DNA from: Fidelibacterota bacterium
Lineage (GTDB): Bacteria; Pseudomonadota; Alphaproteobacteria; Rhodospirillales; Rhodospirillaceae
DNA length: 64,000 nucleotides
Reading direction: 5' to 3'
Assembly (NCBI GenBank): GCA_947476625.1
Contig: CANJRA010000001.1
Span: forward strand, 62,001 to 126,000
In this document: in pieces, positions 36,905 through 45,868 of the stretch
How the letters are laid out: every line of letters starts with the position of its first letter
Position numbering within the stretch: position 1 is the first letter of the stretch
Translations under genes and position numbers: made by a program
The notes under the pieces: model-generated
Seen by the model: only the letters and a program-made list of their open reading frames with translations
What the model was told of the DNA's origin: nothing
Databases searched by the model: none

Positions 36905-37095
36905 TGCGCGTTGTACCGGCAGCGGTGGTAGAGCGAACCGCACCGTCACCCCCATTCATGGTAGGCGTCAGCGGGTTTGCGTTAAACCATTGTGAATATT
37001 GGGAATGTGCCAAATCAAGGTTTGCGTCGCGACGTCGAGCAGATAAGGTACCGGTCTTCACGCAATTTATTATCCGATGCTAAGGAGCGATCTTC

Positions 37096-38001
37096 GTGAA
37101 ACTGGCGATGCTCGCGCGCAACGCACGTCTCTATTCGCACACGCGGCTTGTCGCCGCGGCGAAAGCACGCGGCCATGAGATCGACGTCATCGATACGCTC
37201 AAATGCTACATGAACATCGCATCGCATCGGCCCGAGGTGCGCTACAAAGGCCGCGCACTCGAAGGCTTTGATGCGGTGATCCCGCGTATCGGTGCGTCCG
37301 TCACATTCTACGGTCTCGCGGTGCTGCGTCAGTTTGAGATGATGGGCGTCTATCCGCTCAATGAATCTGTTGCCATCGGTCGTTCGCGCGACAAGCTGCG
37401 CGGACTCCAGTTGCTCTCACGCAGGGGAATTGGACTGCCAGTTACGGCCTTTGCGCATGTCACCAGTCAGGCGGACGATCTGATCGACATGGTCGGCGGC
37501 ACACCGCTCATCATTAAGTTACTTGAAGGCACGCAAGGCATCGGTGTGGTGCTGGCCGAAACGCGCACCTCGGCCAAAAGCATGATTGAGGCTTTCGGCG
37601 GTGTCGGAGCCAACATCATGGTGCAGGAATATATCAAGGAAGCGAACGGCAGCGACGTGCGCGCCTTTGTCATCGGCGGCAAAGTCGTCGCGGCCATGCA
37701 GCGCAAGGGCGCTGCCGGAGAGTTTCGCTCTAATCTTCATCGTGGCGGTCAGGCCAAGGCCGTCAAAATCACGCCGGAAGAGCGCTCGACAGCGGTACGC
37801 GCGGCCAAGATCCTGGGCCTCAATGTGTGCGGGGTCGATATGCTGCGTTCAAACCACGGACCGGTCGTCATGGAGGTCAATTCGACGCCCGGGCTGGAAG
37901 GCATCGAAAGCGCCACCGGCACCGACATTGCCGGGCAGATTATTGAGTTCCTGGAAAAAAATGCTGCGCCCAATAAGACAAAGACTCGGGGGGACGGGTA
38001 A
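37096..38001 (+). CDS. rimK: RimK-family ATP-grasp ligase (S6 glutamate ligase)
   Basis: 301 aa ATP-grasp enzyme that adds glutamates to the C terminus of ribosomal protein S6 in E. coli. Features: [33 protein letters not shown], the ATP-grasp lysine in [19 protein letters not shown] and the metal-binding [16 protein letters not shown] start with AGGAG 8 bases upstream. Close relatives act on other amino-acid termini, so substrate is tentative, but the adjacent protease favours RimK. Followed by a 246-base intergenic region with an inverted repeat. Confidence 0.9.
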   Translation: MKLAMLARNARLYSHTRLVAAAKARGHEIDVIDTLKCYMNIASHRPEVRYKGRALEGFDAVIPRIGASVTFYGLAVLRQFEMMGVYPLNESVAIGRSRDKLRGLQLLSRRGIGLPVTAFAHVTSQADDLIDMVGGTPLIIKLLEGTQGIGVVLAETRTSAKSMIEAFGGVGANIMVQEYIKEANGSDVRAFVIGGKVVAAMQRKGAAGEFRSNLHRGGQAKAVKITPEERSTAVRAAKILGLNVCGVDMLRSNHGPVVMEVNSTPGLEGIESATGTDIAGQIIEFLEKNAAPNKTKTRGDG

Positions 38002-38167
38002 TTCGCACGCTCGAGTCGCAGACGTTGCGAAGGCTCCCATTCTTGAAATTCGCGTCGATAAAGCTAGGCCGCCTCCCAACACCCGTCTTTTTTACAACAG
38101 TTAAGCGTTAAATGGCTGGCGGTTGTGGACTCTTTGCCACAATTCCCTAGATTCTAAGTTAGATGTA

Positions 38168-38206
38168 AGCGGGTGTATTGACCCGCTCTACCTGCAGTGC
38201 AAAATT
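38168..38206 (+). promoter_or_regulatory. Promoter with overlapping inverted repeat
   Basis: AGCGGGT (38168-38174) / ACCCGCT (38181-38187) is a perfect 7-bp inverted repeat with a 6-base spacer. TTGACC (38178-38183), in its right half, is followed 17 bases later by AAAATT (38201-38206), a passable -35/-10 pair for the gene at 38248. The repeat could be an operator overlapping the -35 box, or a hairpin in a longer transcript. Confidence 0.35.
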
Positions 38207-38247
38207 GGTCATAACAACTAACTAAATCGTTTTTGACACATAAAATC

Positions 38248-39030
38248 ATGCGTTTCGTGTCCAACTTTTGGCGTTTAACCGCAACGGCTGTCGTCGCCGG
38301 CTGGACGCTTTTGGCTGCGCCGCAGGCGGACGCTGCCGAAAATCTGCGCTTGGGACGGACTTCGGCCTTCCTGCCGGCCCCGGCGAACATTGTCCGGCTC
38401 GGCTCGGTCGCCGTGGTTAGCCAGTCTCTGACCATCGGGACATTCTCGCCGGCTTACGGCACAAAGACCCTGGGTGTTTCGCCGCTTTTTGCCCCGCGCG
38501 TGGGCAATGTCGGCAGCGGTAACGGCATTTTACGTACGATTGACGCCGGCGGTTATGCCTCCTCAGTGGCTTTGATCGCTCCGGGCGGTGCGCAGGTCGG
38601 GGTGTTTGGCGCCTATGAACAACGCCCCTCGATTATGGCGCTGGTTCCGGCAAGTTCCTGGAACTTCGCGGCGTCCGTTGGCTATGCGGGCTTCTATTTG
38701 CGCGGCGGCCTCAATGAGGCGGCTCGCGTTGGGCCGCTCATGGGCCTTCAAGGCATGCAGGCCGGCTTCGGATATGACGACGGCGCCTTTGATGTGCGCT
38801 TTACCTATTTAAGCTCTCAGGGCACCGGTACAGGTTCAGCCGAACGCGAACCCGACAGCAAACAATGGACGATCGGCGGCATTTACCAGATTTCGCCGTC
38901 GATCCGTTTGAATGCCGATGCCTTCTACGGTTTAGGCAATGACCATAACGCGTCTCCGGCCGTGCTGCCGGCAGCTGCCACCTCGCCGCCGGGCACAGGC
39001 GCCCGCGTTGGTGTTCAGCTCCGCTTCTAG
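38248..39030 (+). CDS. Predicted small outer-membrane beta-barrel (porin-like) protein
   Basis: 260 aa. Signal peptide ending QADAAE (about residue 30). The mature part is rich in Gly/Ala and alternating residues typical of barrel strands (ASVALIAPGGAQVGVFGAYEQRP, SVGYAGFYLRGGL, QWTIGGIYQISPSIRLNADAFYGLG) and ends with VGVQLRF, a C-terminal Phe. I do not recognise a named family; it is shorter than the neighbouring porins. I take the ATG at 38248; the TTG 15 bases up is inside a TTGACA. Converges with the thiE-like gene, overlapping by 4 bases. Confidence 0.75.
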   Translation: MRFVSNFWRLTATAVVAGWTLLAAPQADAAENLRLGRTSAFLPAPANIVRLGSVAVVSQSLTIGTFSPAYGTKTLGVSPLFAPRVGNVGSGNGILRTIDAGGYASSVALIAPGGAQVGVFGAYEQRPSIMALVPASSWNFAASVGYAGFYLRGGLNEAARVGPLMGLQGMQAGFGYDDGAFDVRFTYLSSQGTGTGSAEREPDSKQWTIGGIYQISPSIRLNADAFYGLGNDHNASPAVLPAAATSPPGTGARVGVQLRF

Positions 39031-39653
39031 TCAGTCTTTTTCGCAAAACCAATCCCGGCAATGCCCGCGAACGACCGCAGGCCCTTGATGCTTGCCGCCG
39101 TCACGCCGCCAAGGGCTACCGCGGGCGTTGAAAGACCGCGCAATAGTAGTGCGGCGCGCGTTGTTCCTATGGGCGTATGGGTTGGGTGACTTGCGGTCGC
39201 GAAGATCGGCGACAGCAGAACTGCAGATGCCTTCAGAGTTTGGGCGCGCCTCAATCCGGCAGCATTGTGAGCCGCCGTTGTTGCAAGGCGCTGCGCATGC
39301 TTTCGCCATAGGCGACCGCCAGGCGCTAGACCTTGCCGGGCCATATGTTCGGGAAGATGTACGCCCGCTGCGCCGACCTTTGCCGCGAGCCGCCAATCAC
39401 CCGCGATCAGCAAAATGAGTCCGCGCTGCCGGCATGCCGTCGCCAGACGTTGGGCAAGTGCTGCACGCGTCTGTGCGCCATAGTGACGCAGAATAAGACC
39501 TGTGCCGCGCGGCAACGTTGCCAGCACGGATTCCGGATCCGATAACCGTTGATCGTCGGTCATCACCCACACGGCCGGCAGTGATGACGCGCGCACACCG
39601 ATTTTTGTGCGGCGTTTGAGATTGGCGGCTACCTTTGATAGCGTCGGGTTCAT
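39027..39653 (-). CDS. Thiamine phosphate synthase-like protein (TenI/ThiE family)
   Basis: 208 aa TIM-barrel relative of thiamine phosphate synthase: LPAVWVMTDDQRLSD, LILRHYGAQTR, KVGAAGVHLPEHM, SAVLLSPIFATASHP and STPAVALGGVTAASIKGL follow the TenI/ThiE pattern. Phosphate-binding GG is present in the last motif. Related TenI-type proteins can be aminases of thiazole tautomers instead. No other thiamine gene is nearby, so its role is open. I choose the ATG at 39653 (GAGAA upstream). Divergent from yggS, 29 bases apart. Confidence 0.78.
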   Translation of the reverse strand: MNPTLSKVAANLKRRTKIGVRASSLPAVWVMTDDQRLSDPESVLATLPRGTGLILRHYGAQTRAALAQRLATACRQRGLILLIAGDWRLAAKVGAAGVHLPEHMARQGLAPGGRLWRKHAQRLATTAAHNAAGLRRAQTLKASAVLLSPIFATASHPTHTPIGTTRAALLLRGLSTPAVALGGVTAASIKGLRSFAGIAGIGFAKKTD

Positions 39654-39682
39654 CGTTCTCATTCTAGCAACTGATCGCACGC

Positions 39683-40381
39683 GTGTCTGGCATCACCGCA
39701 CCGGAAGCAGAAGTCGAGGCCGCGCTCGCGTCGGTGCGCGCCCGCATCGCGTCGCGTTGCCGCACCGTCGGCCGCGATCCGCAAGATGTGACGCTGATTG
39801 CTGTTTCCAAGACGCATAGCGCGGAACGCATTTGCGCCGCGCTCGCCGCGGGTCAACGTCATTTCGGCGAAAACCGCGTGCAGGAGTCGCAAGCAAAATG
39901 GCCTTCACTCCGCGCGACGGCGCCCGATGCCACGTTGCATCTCATTGGTCCGCTACAGACCAACAAAACCGCCGACGCCATCGCGTTGTTCGACACAATT
40001 CACACGTTGGACCGGCCGCGCCTCGCCGAAAAACTCGCAGAGGAAATGCTGCGTCAGGGCCGTCGCACATCGTGTTTTGTGCAAATCAATACCGGCCGCG
40101 AACCGCAAAAAGCCGGCATTGATCCCTCAGATGCCGATGCGTTCATTGCCGCGTGCCGCACGACATGGAACGTGCCGATCGAAGGTTTGATGTGTATTCC
40201 ACCGGTGAACGAGAATCCAGCGCTACACTTCGCATTTCTACGCGATATCGCAAAACGCAACGGCCTGTCCCGGCTGAGTATGGGCATGAGCGACGATTTC
40301 GAAACGGCGATCGATTTCGGTGCAACGCATATTCGTGTCGGTAGCGCGATTTTTGGCGCGCGTGAAGTTCAAGCAGACTGA
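39683..40381 (+). CDS. YggS/PLPBP-type pyridoxal phosphate homeostasis protein
   Basis: 232 aa PLP-binding TIM-barrel protein (COG0325) without known enzyme activity; it buffers PLP and affects amino-acid pools. The PLP lysine is K43 in TLIAVSKTHSAERI; HFGENRVQE, WHLIG-like LHLIGPLQTNK, and the C-terminal LSMGMSDDFETAIDFGATHIRVGSAIFG are all present. GTG start without a strong Shine-Dalgarno. Overlaps the end of the convergent L,D-transpeptidase gene by 13 bases. Confidence 0.93.
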   Translation: MSGITAPEAEVEAALASVRARIASRCRTVGRDPQDVTLIAVSKTHSAERICAALAAGQRHFGENRVQESQAKWPSLRATAPDATLHLIGPLQTNKTADAIALFDTIHTLDRPRLAEKLAEEMLRQGRRTSCFVQINTGREPQKAGIDPSDADAFIAACRTTWNVPIEGLMCIPPVNENPALHFAFLRDIAKRNGLSRLSMGMSDDFETAIDFGATHIRVGSAIFGAREVQAD

Positions 40382-40899
40382 ACTTCGAGGACGCTGCTCG
40401 CGGAGACGCTCTGTAAAACGCGCAGAAAATCATCCGGCGTCAATGCAATACACCCCGCCGTTGGCGTGCCGTCTTCGGAGGCGATGTGCATAAAAAGCGC
40501 ACTTCCATTCCCCGGAACGATGGGATCGTCATTGTGTCCTAGAACGACGACCACATCGTACATGCGGTCGTCACGCCACATATGTTCGGCGCTGGCTGCA
40601 TAGGGCAGCTTCACGGGCTTGTTATAAGAAGCGTCGGCTGGGTCATCGCACCACCCGTCGTCGCGCGCGATGGGGGTCGCATTCAGATGTGTAGGCGGCA
40701 AGCTCACGCGATCGGCGCGGTAAAGTACGTGCCGCAAGGAAAATGTACCGACGGGTGTCGCGCCGTCACCTTCGTGCTTATCGCGGCGCACGCCTGCACG
40801 TCCCAGAACGCACGGCAACCGCATGTCTCCACACCGCAACGTGCCGCGCTGCGGCTGCAGAGGATCGGCGGTCACGTGCAGATGAGATACCAATGTCAT
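40369..40899 (-). CDS. L,D-transpeptidase family (YkuD-like) protein
   Basis: 176 aa. The catalytic motif is HIASEDGTPTAGCIAL, matching the HxnS...hGCx(R/A) pattern with nucleophile Cys about residue 155; RRDKHEGDGATPVGTFSL is the family's N-terminal block. L,D-transpeptidases form 3-3 peptidoglycan cross-links or attach lipoproteins. There is no visible signal peptide (the N terminus is MTLVSHLHVTADP), so either it is exported by another route or it acts in an unusual place; many short alphaproteobacterial members look like this. Confidence 0.85.
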   Translation of the reverse strand: MTLVSHLHVTADPLQPQRGTLRCGDMRLPCVLGRAGVRRDKHEGDGATPVGTFSLRHVLYRADRVSLPPTHLNATPIARDDGWCDDPADASYNKPVKLPYAASAEHMWRDDRMYDVVVVLGHNDDPIVPGNGSALFMHIASEDGTPTAGCIALTPDDFLRVLQSVSASSVLEVQSA

Positions 40900-40944
40900 G
40901 GTTTATTGTAGCGCGCTTTTTTCGCGCCACGCGAGAGCGGCGCA

Positions 40945-41532
40945 TTACGGCGCGGGCGCGGCTTTCATGGCGTCATATTTATCCAGCGCGCTTTGCGCAG
41001 CCTTGTCGAACCAGACCGGCACACCGGCCGGTTTGTCGTTCGCCGCAGCGTTGAAGCCGTAGGTATAAGCTTCGACCGCTTTCACCGGCGTCACGCCTCG
41101 TGCAGCGACGGCCGCCGCCGGCGCGAGGTTGGGATTCAAAACAGAGCCTGTCGGAAACTTGGTGGTGGCACGCTAAGTTTGCGTAGTGCCGGCCCCATTT
41201 TGGATGACCGGGCCGGAATAAATCTTTGCCGCACCCGGACCCGTCCGCAATGACATGAAGCGGCCCTCGGTAGCGACCGGCGGAATAGCCACCGGCGCGG
41301 CGCTAGCTGCCGGCAAAACCATGCCGCGTTTCACGCCGGCGTTTACATTCGCTTTTGCTGCGATTTGTGCTTCCATGGCTGACGGCACGGTACCGTTTTT
41401 AGGCGCGGCCACGCCTTGCGAGGCCAGCATTGTTCGGAAATCCGCATCGCTCGGTGGCGCATCGTGGGCGCCGCGCGCGGGCATCGGCGGTAACGGAATC
41501 TGGGACGAAGAGAGCAGCGAAGTCGTTTCCAT
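40945..41532 (-). pseudogene. Unknown small protein gene with one in-frame TAG
   Basis: From ATG 41532 (AAGGG 7 bases upstream) an Ala/Pro-rich frame runs to TAG at 41173-41175, then continues in the same phase without another stop to 40945. Before the TAG: METTSLLSSSQIPLPPMPAR and PPSDADFRTMLASQGV. After it: LNPNLAPAAAVAARGVTPVK and VPVWFDKAAQSALDKYDAMK. Together 195 residues including the amber position. The second half alone would need a TTG start (41139). I do not recognise the family. TAG is a normal stop elsewhere in the window, so this is most simply a nonsense mutation or two separate short genes. Confidence 0.45.
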
Positions 41533-41672
41533 GGCACACCCTTTTGGGTCAATTTGTCTCTTGCTACGCAAGATTGGTGCCAGAATAAACTCTTTATAAA
41601 TCAATAGATTAGAGGCGGCCTATTGCCCGAGGTCGGCAGTTTCTTCCGGGAGGCCCGGCGAGGTTTTCCTGT

Positions 41673-42866
41673 CTAGAACAGATGGCCCGAGCGCTTGGCC
41701 TTGGTCTGGAGGTAGTGCCAGTTATGTTCGTTTGAGGGGAATGTATGCGCGACCCGTTCCACGACGTCGATGCCGTGACGCGCCAGGGCGCCGACCTTAG
41801 CGGGGTTATTGGTGAGGAGCCGTACACGGGTAAAACCCAGGTGGCGCAGCATCCGCACCGCGGGAAGATAGACGCGTTCGTCATCGTCGAACCCCAACTG
41901 CTCGTTGGCATCGACGGTATCAAAGCCGCGGTCTTGCAGGGTGTAGGCGCGCAGTTTGTTGACGAGACCAATGCCGCGCCCTTCTTGCGCCAAGTATAAC
42001 AGGACACCGCCGTTTTCCCGCGCCAGGACGTCAATGGCGCCGCGCAACTGGTCGCCGCAATCGCAGCGTAAAGATTGCAGCAAATCACCGGTGAAGCATT
42101 CCGAATGCAGACGCACCAATACCGGATGCTGGGCATCAGGTTTGCCAACGACAATCGCTAAATGCTCAGCGCCGCCGTCGCTCGGGCGAAAAGAAATGAT
42201 GCGTGTGTCTTTACTTCCCGCTAGTGGAACGTGGGCTTCGCTCGTAGGCCGCAGATCGTCGGCATGGGCACGGTCATAGTTTTCTATGGCACCTGCCGTC
42301 ACGGTAAACCGGGCTGTCGTGCGCGCCCATTCTGCGGGCACTTCTACCATCAGCGGCGCGATCACAGCCGCAGGCAACAGCCGCGCGATTTTTGTCAGGC
42401 GCACGGCTGCATCCATAGCGCTGTGCGGCGGCGCGGCTATGGCGGTAATCCCCGGCGGAGGTATGCGAGCGTCCTCCATCTGCGGGTCGATCAAGGACCG
42501 TATATGCTCGGGCGTGAAGGCCTGCGTACTGGTGAGCTTAACGGCGCGCACAGTCGGCTCGCTTAAACCCAGAATCGATGCGCGCCGTCCGGTGACGACA
42601 AGAGATAATGGCCCGACGCCGGCATGGGTAAAAAACGGCAGCGGCCATGTATCGACGGTTTCCGCAGCGCGCACCAAGACAGCTTCAATCTGCCCGGACG
42701 AATCAGCTGCCGTCACCACAACCGCCGCGCCGCGCCGCAGCTCTGCTATGGCGCGCTCTACTGTCTCGATTGGTTCACTAGCCTCGCCCGACGGCAGGAG
42801 GCCGGCATCGGATTTCGTGCGCATTGTCATGGTGTCTATATAAACTTGGCCATGCGTGGCCGCCAC
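41673..42866 (-). CDS. ribA: GTP cyclohydrolase II with degenerate RibB-like N-terminal domain
   Basis: 397 aa. The C-terminal half (about 205-397) is GTP cyclohydrolase II, first step of riboflavin synthesis: zinc ligands in HSECFTGDLLQSLRCDCGD, YLAQEGRGIGLVNKLRAY and LLTNNPAKVGAL. The N-terminal ~200 residues resemble 3,4-dihydroxy-2-butanone-4-phosphate synthase, but the acidic DDEDRE...E metal motif is replaced by VVVTAADSSGQIEAVLV, so RibB activity is unlikely; such RibBX domains are known in proteobacteria. The GTG at 42866 with GAAGG 7 bases upstream fits the start. No FMN riboswitch is seen. Confidence 0.92.
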   Translation of the reverse strand: MAATHGQVYIDTMTMRTKSDAGLLPSGEASEPIETVERAIAELRRGAAVVVTAADSSGQIEAVLVRAAETVDTWPLPFFTHAGVGPLSLVVTGRRASILGLSEPTVRAVKLTSTQAFTPEHIRSLIDPQMEDARIPPPGITAIAAPPHSAMDAAVRLTKIARLLPAAVIAPLMVEVPAEWARTTARFTVTAGAIENYDRAHADDLRPTSEAHVPLAGSKDTRIISFRPSDGGAEHLAIVVGKPDAQHPVLVRLHSECFTGDLLQSLRCDCGDQLRGAIDVLARENGGVLLYLAQEGRGIGLVNKLRAYTLQDRGFDTVDANEQLGFDDDERVYLPAVRMLRHLGFTRVRLLTNNPAKVGALARHGIDVVERVAHTFPSNEHNWHYLQTKAKRSGHLF

Positions 42867-42986
42867 CTAAGGCCTTCGACAACCTGAATAAACTGCCCAG
42901 GTGAAATTTCTGTTTAGTTACCAATGCGATAGCTTTAAAAAGGAGCAGTAGCTGGGCTTATGGTCTGGTTGACAGGGAGACGGGCA

Positions 42987-43679
42987 GTGGCCGCCGCACA
43001 TACTTTATTGATTGTCGAGGAAGACGACCTGCTGCGCGGTGCCCTTAAAGAGCAACTCGCCGCACAAGGCGACTTCGCGGTTGTTGATGAAGCTGCCACC
43101 GGCGCTGCGGGCTTGGCGCAAGCACAAAGCAAGATCTTCGATGTTATCCTGCTCGATATCGGCCTGCCGGACATGGACGGTCGCGATGTATGTTTGCGTA
43201 TGCGCGAAAGTGGCGTGCGCTCGCCGATCATCATGCTGACGGCCGCCGATTCTGAAGACGACACGATCACCGGCCTGAATGCAGGCGCCAATGACTATGT
43301 GACAAAGCCTTTCCGTATGGCGGTGCTATTGGCGCAGGTGCGCGCGCACTTACGTCAGCACAATCAATCCGACGATGCGATTTTCCTTGTCGGCCCCTAT
43401 AAATTTCAACCGGCGGCCAAAATGCTTGTGGTCGGCGACGGACAAAAGAAAATCCGCCTCACGGAAAAAGAAACCGCAATTCTCAAATATCTCTACCGCG
43501 TGGGTAATAAAACCGTCTCGCGTGAAACGCTGCTTGGCGAAGTGTGGGGCTACAACGCAGCTGTGACGACGCACACGCTTGAAACGCATGTTTATCGTTT
43601 GCGGCAGAAAATCGAAGTTGAGCCGTCAGCAGCACGCTTTTTGATTACCGAGCCCGGTGGATATCGGCTCAATCCCTAG
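42987..43679 (+). CDS. OmpR/PhoB-type two-component response regulator
   Basis: 230 aa. Receiver domain 1-120: EEDD acidic pocket at 11-14, phosphoacceptor D57 in VILLDIGLPDMDG, Thr in MLTAAD (about 88) and Lys in DYVTKPF (about 109). The C-terminal winged helix (about 135-230) has IRLTEKETAILKYLY, VSRETLLGEVWGYN and THTLETHVYRLRQKIE. I take the GTG at 42987, 7 bases after GGGAG; an ATG at 42960 adds nine residues. No sensor kinase is adjacent, so it is an orphan here and its stimulus is unknown. Confidence 0.92.
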   Translation: MAAAHTLLIVEEDDLLRGALKEQLAAQGDFAVVDEAATGAAGLAQAQSKIFDVILLDIGLPDMDGRDVCLRMRESGVRSPIIMLTAADSEDDTITGLNAGANDYVTKPFRMAVLLAQVRAHLRQHNQSDDAIFLVGPYKFQPAAKMLVVGDGQKKIRLTEKETAILKYLYRVGNKTVSRETLLGEVWGYNAAVTTHTLETHVYRLRQKIEVEPSAARFLITEPGGYRLNP

Positions 43680-43708
43680 GCGGCTGTGTTCTCCTCTGTG
43701 ATGCTTTA

Positions 43709-43733
43709 CCGCGGGCCAGTTTGTGGCCCGCGG
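43709..43733. terminator. Hairpin between convergent genes
   Basis: A perfect 10-bp stem CCGCGGGCCA (43709-43718) / TGGCCCGCGG (43724-43733) with loop GTTTG lies between the convergent response-regulator and XRE genes. Neither side has a run of T, so any termination would be Rho-assisted or serve to block read-through. Confidence 0.45.
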
Positions 43734-43748
43734 AAGCAGACAGTGGCG

Positions 43749-44228
43749 CTACTCGCGCTTGGAGATGTTGCTTAGAAGCTCCAGCACATTGCGGCGGAGG
43801 TCGGCGTTATGCAGGCGCCAATAGGCGCGCACCAGCTCAAGTGTTTCCGTGCGCTGCATGGGATCTGCGTCAAAATCGGCCGTTTCTTCGGCAAGATCGT
43901 CCGGGCTGCGGGCGGCAGGCGTTGTTCTCACGCCCGTCGTTTCCAGCCCGATGTCCTCGAAGAAATAGGCGATTGGGCAATTCAGCACGCGCGAAATATC
44001 GTACAGACGGCTCGCGCTCACGCGATTATGGCCGCTCTCGTACTTTTGCACTTGCTGGAAGGTTACGCCGATATCACCGGCCAGTTGTTCCTGGCTGATG
44101 TGCAATAAGGTCCTGCGAAGCTTAATACGCTTGCCGACATGGATATCGATCGGGTCCGGACCGCCGCCGCGGGTACCGGGTTGCCGGCCTCTGCCACGGG
44201 ATTTCATATTGATGACTGTCGACTCCAT
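43749..44228 (-). CDS. XRE/Cro-CI family transcriptional regulator
   Basis: 159 aa. After a basic, Gly/Arg-rich head (about 1-28, [13 protein letters not shown]), a helix-turn-helix runs about 30-85 with [40 protein letters not shown]; the C-terminal part (about 90-159) is acidic, then helical ([22 protein letters not shown]). Alphaproteobacteria carry several such regulators, some in stress or cell-cycle control, but I cannot name the target. A perfect inverted repeat at 44286-44304 upstream is a candidate operator. Start codon may be 44228 or the ATG at 44207. Confidence 0.9.
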   Translation of the reverse strand: MESTVINMKSRGRGRQPGTRGGGPDPIDIHVGKRIKLRRTLLHISQEQLAGDIGVTFQQVQKYESGHNRVSASRLYDISRVLNCPIAYFFEDIGLETTGVRTTPAARSPDDLAEETADFDADPMQRTETLELVRAYWRLHNADLRRNVLELLSNISKRE

Positions 44229-44567
44229 AACCCACTCTTTTTAATTGTTGTTGACCGCGAATATAACGCTGCGACCACCACTTATGTTGCCGTTTGACGG
44301 CAACAAGACAATTTTAAACCTTATTTGTCACCCTGTAACCCGACAAAGTTGGGTTCAGGGTATGGCATTCGTACCTTTGCGACTCATAACGACGCAAAAC
44401 ACGTAAAGGTTACGCATTCTTATTCGCGGGGCTTATTCGCAAGTGGCTTCGGCTTAAAGGACCTGCTAGAAAGCCGCGCATTGAAACCGGCCGTTTCACG
44501 GCGCTTCGTCTGGTTTCTCAATGCTTTAAAGTGCACGTTAATGTTCGTAGCCGATGGAGCGGCAGCC
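44229..44567. other. Intergenic region upstream of the his operon
   Basis: 339 bases between the divergent XRE regulator and hisB. It contains the 8-bp inverted repeat described separately and a TATATT (44260-44265, minus strand) that could be the -10 of the XRE gene. The plus side is open in the hisB frame for 81 codons, but this translation (Ser/Arg-rich, no HisB likeness) is unlikely to be used. No T-box or leader peptide with consecutive His codons is evident. Confidence 0.45.
44286..44304. promoter_or_regulatory. Perfect inverted repeat, candidate XRE operator
   Basis: GTTGCCGT (44286-44293) TTG ACGGCAAC (44297-44304): an 8-bp perfect dyad 58 bases upstream of the XRE regulator's start. 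It overlaps the region where a -35 box would pair with the TATATT at 44260-44265. This arrangement suits autorepression by the XRE protein, but it would also fold as a hairpin in a transcript reading either way. Confidence 0.42.
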
Positions 44568-45167
44568 ATGCGTCAGGCAACTGTAGAGCGCGCCACCAAA
44601 GAAACGCGCATCAAGGTAACAGTCAATTTAGATGGCACCGGCAGTTATGCCGTTGCCACCGGAATAGGCTTCCTTGATCACATGCTTGAACAGCTCTCGC
44701 GCCACAGCCTGATGGACCTCCAGGTCGAGGCCAAAGGCGACATTCATATCGATTTTCACCACACCACTGAGGACGTGGCGATTTGCATCGGCGAAGCCGT
44801 GGCAAAAGCCCTGGGCGATCGCAAGGGCATTGGCCGCTACGGCAATGCCGTTATTCCCATGGATGAAACTCTGACGGAAGTGGCGATCGATCTTTCCAAT
44901 CGTCCCTACCTGATTTGGAATGTCGCCTTTACCAAACCGAAGCTTGGGGAAATGGATACCGAGCTTTTTAAAGAATGGTTCCAGGCTTTCGCCCAGGGTG
45001 CCGGTGCGACGCTGCACGTCTGGAACAAGTACGGCGAGAACAATCACCACATCGTGGAATCCTGTTACAAGGGTCTCGCGCGTGCTTTGCGTCAGGCGGC
45101 GGAAATCGACGTGCGCAAGGCCGATGCAGTCCCGTCCACAAAAGGGGTTCTCGGCGGCAGCCTCTAA
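44568..45167 (+). CDS. hisB: Imidazoleglycerol-phosphate dehydratase
   Basis: 199 aa Mn-dependent enzyme of histidine synthesis. Metal-binding His/Glu motifs: [32 protein letters not shown] and the C-terminal [19 protein letters not shown]. Length is that of the monofunctional family. The ATG at 44568 has GGAG 9 bases upstream; an ATG at 44541 adds nine residues. First gene of the hisB-hisH-hisA-hisF-hisE cluster. Confidence 0.96.
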   Translation: MRQATVERATKETRIKVTVNLDGTGSYAVATGIGFLDHMLEQLSRHSLMDLQVEAKGDIHIDFHHTTEDVAICIGEAVAKALGDRKGIGRYGNAVIPMDETLTEVAIDLSNRPYLIWNVAFTKPKLGEMDTELFKEWFQAFAQGAGATLHVWNKYGENNHHIVESCYKGLARALRQAAEIDVRKADAVPSTKGVLGGSL

Positions 45168-45195
45168 TCTGTCCGCCGGTTGAGTACGTTTCGTC

Positions 45196-45858
45196 ATGAG
45201 CGTTGCAATCATCGATTATGGTTCGGGCAATCTGCGTTCGGCGGCGAAAGCCTTCGAACGCGCGGCCCGTGAGTCCGGCTTCAAGGGCGAGATTGTGGTG
45301 ACAGCCGAAGCCGACCGCGTTGCCGCCGCCGATCGCGTCGTGTTGCCCGGCGTCGGCGCCTTCGCTGATTGCCGCCGCGGCCTTGGCGCGGTGCCCGGCA
45401 TGATCGAAGCGTTGACGGAAGCAGTGATGTCGAAGGGCCGCCCATTTCTGGGAATTTGCGTTGGCATGCAGCTGCTGGCTGAACGCGGCTTGGAACACGG
45501 CGAAACCGCAGGCCTTGGCTGGCTGCAAGGCAACGTCGTCGCGCTCACGCCCGAAGGTAATGAAAGCCCCGGCGGCGCCGGCTATCGCGTGCCCCATATG
45601 GGTTGGAATGAACTCAATATTCTTGCGCCGCGTCACCCGGTATTCGCCGGTATCGCCAATGGCGGCCACGCGTACTTCGTGCACAGCTATCATATGCAGT
45701 GTCACAACCCCGGCCACGTCATGGCAACGGTGTCCTATGGGCAGACCGTGACCGCGCTAGTCGGGCGCGACAATATCGTCGGCACACAGTTCCATCCGGA
45801 GAAAAGCCAGGCGCTTGGCCTCCGGTTCATTTCGAATTTCTTGGACTGGAAACCATAG
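45196..45858 (+). CDS. hisH: Imidazole glycerol phosphate synthase, glutaminase subunit
   Basis: 220 aa class I glutamine amidotransferase that feeds ammonia to HisF. The catalytic triad is Cys in [15 protein letters not shown] and His/Glu in [13 protein letters not shown]; the opening [21 protein letters not shown] is the family signature. Lies 28 bases after hisB and 10 before hisA. Confidence 0.96.
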   Translation: MSVAIIDYGSGNLRSAAKAFERAARESGFKGEIVVTAEADRVAAADRVVLPGVGAFADCRRGLGAVPGMIEALTEAVMSKGRPFLGICVGMQLLAERGLEHGETAGLGWLQGNVVALTPEGNESPGGAGYRVPHMGWNELNILAPRHPVFAGIANGGHAYFVHSYHMQCHNPGHVMATVSYGQTVTALVGRDNIVGTQFHPEKSQALGLRFISNFLDWKP

Positions 45859-45868
45859 TGGGGAAGCC

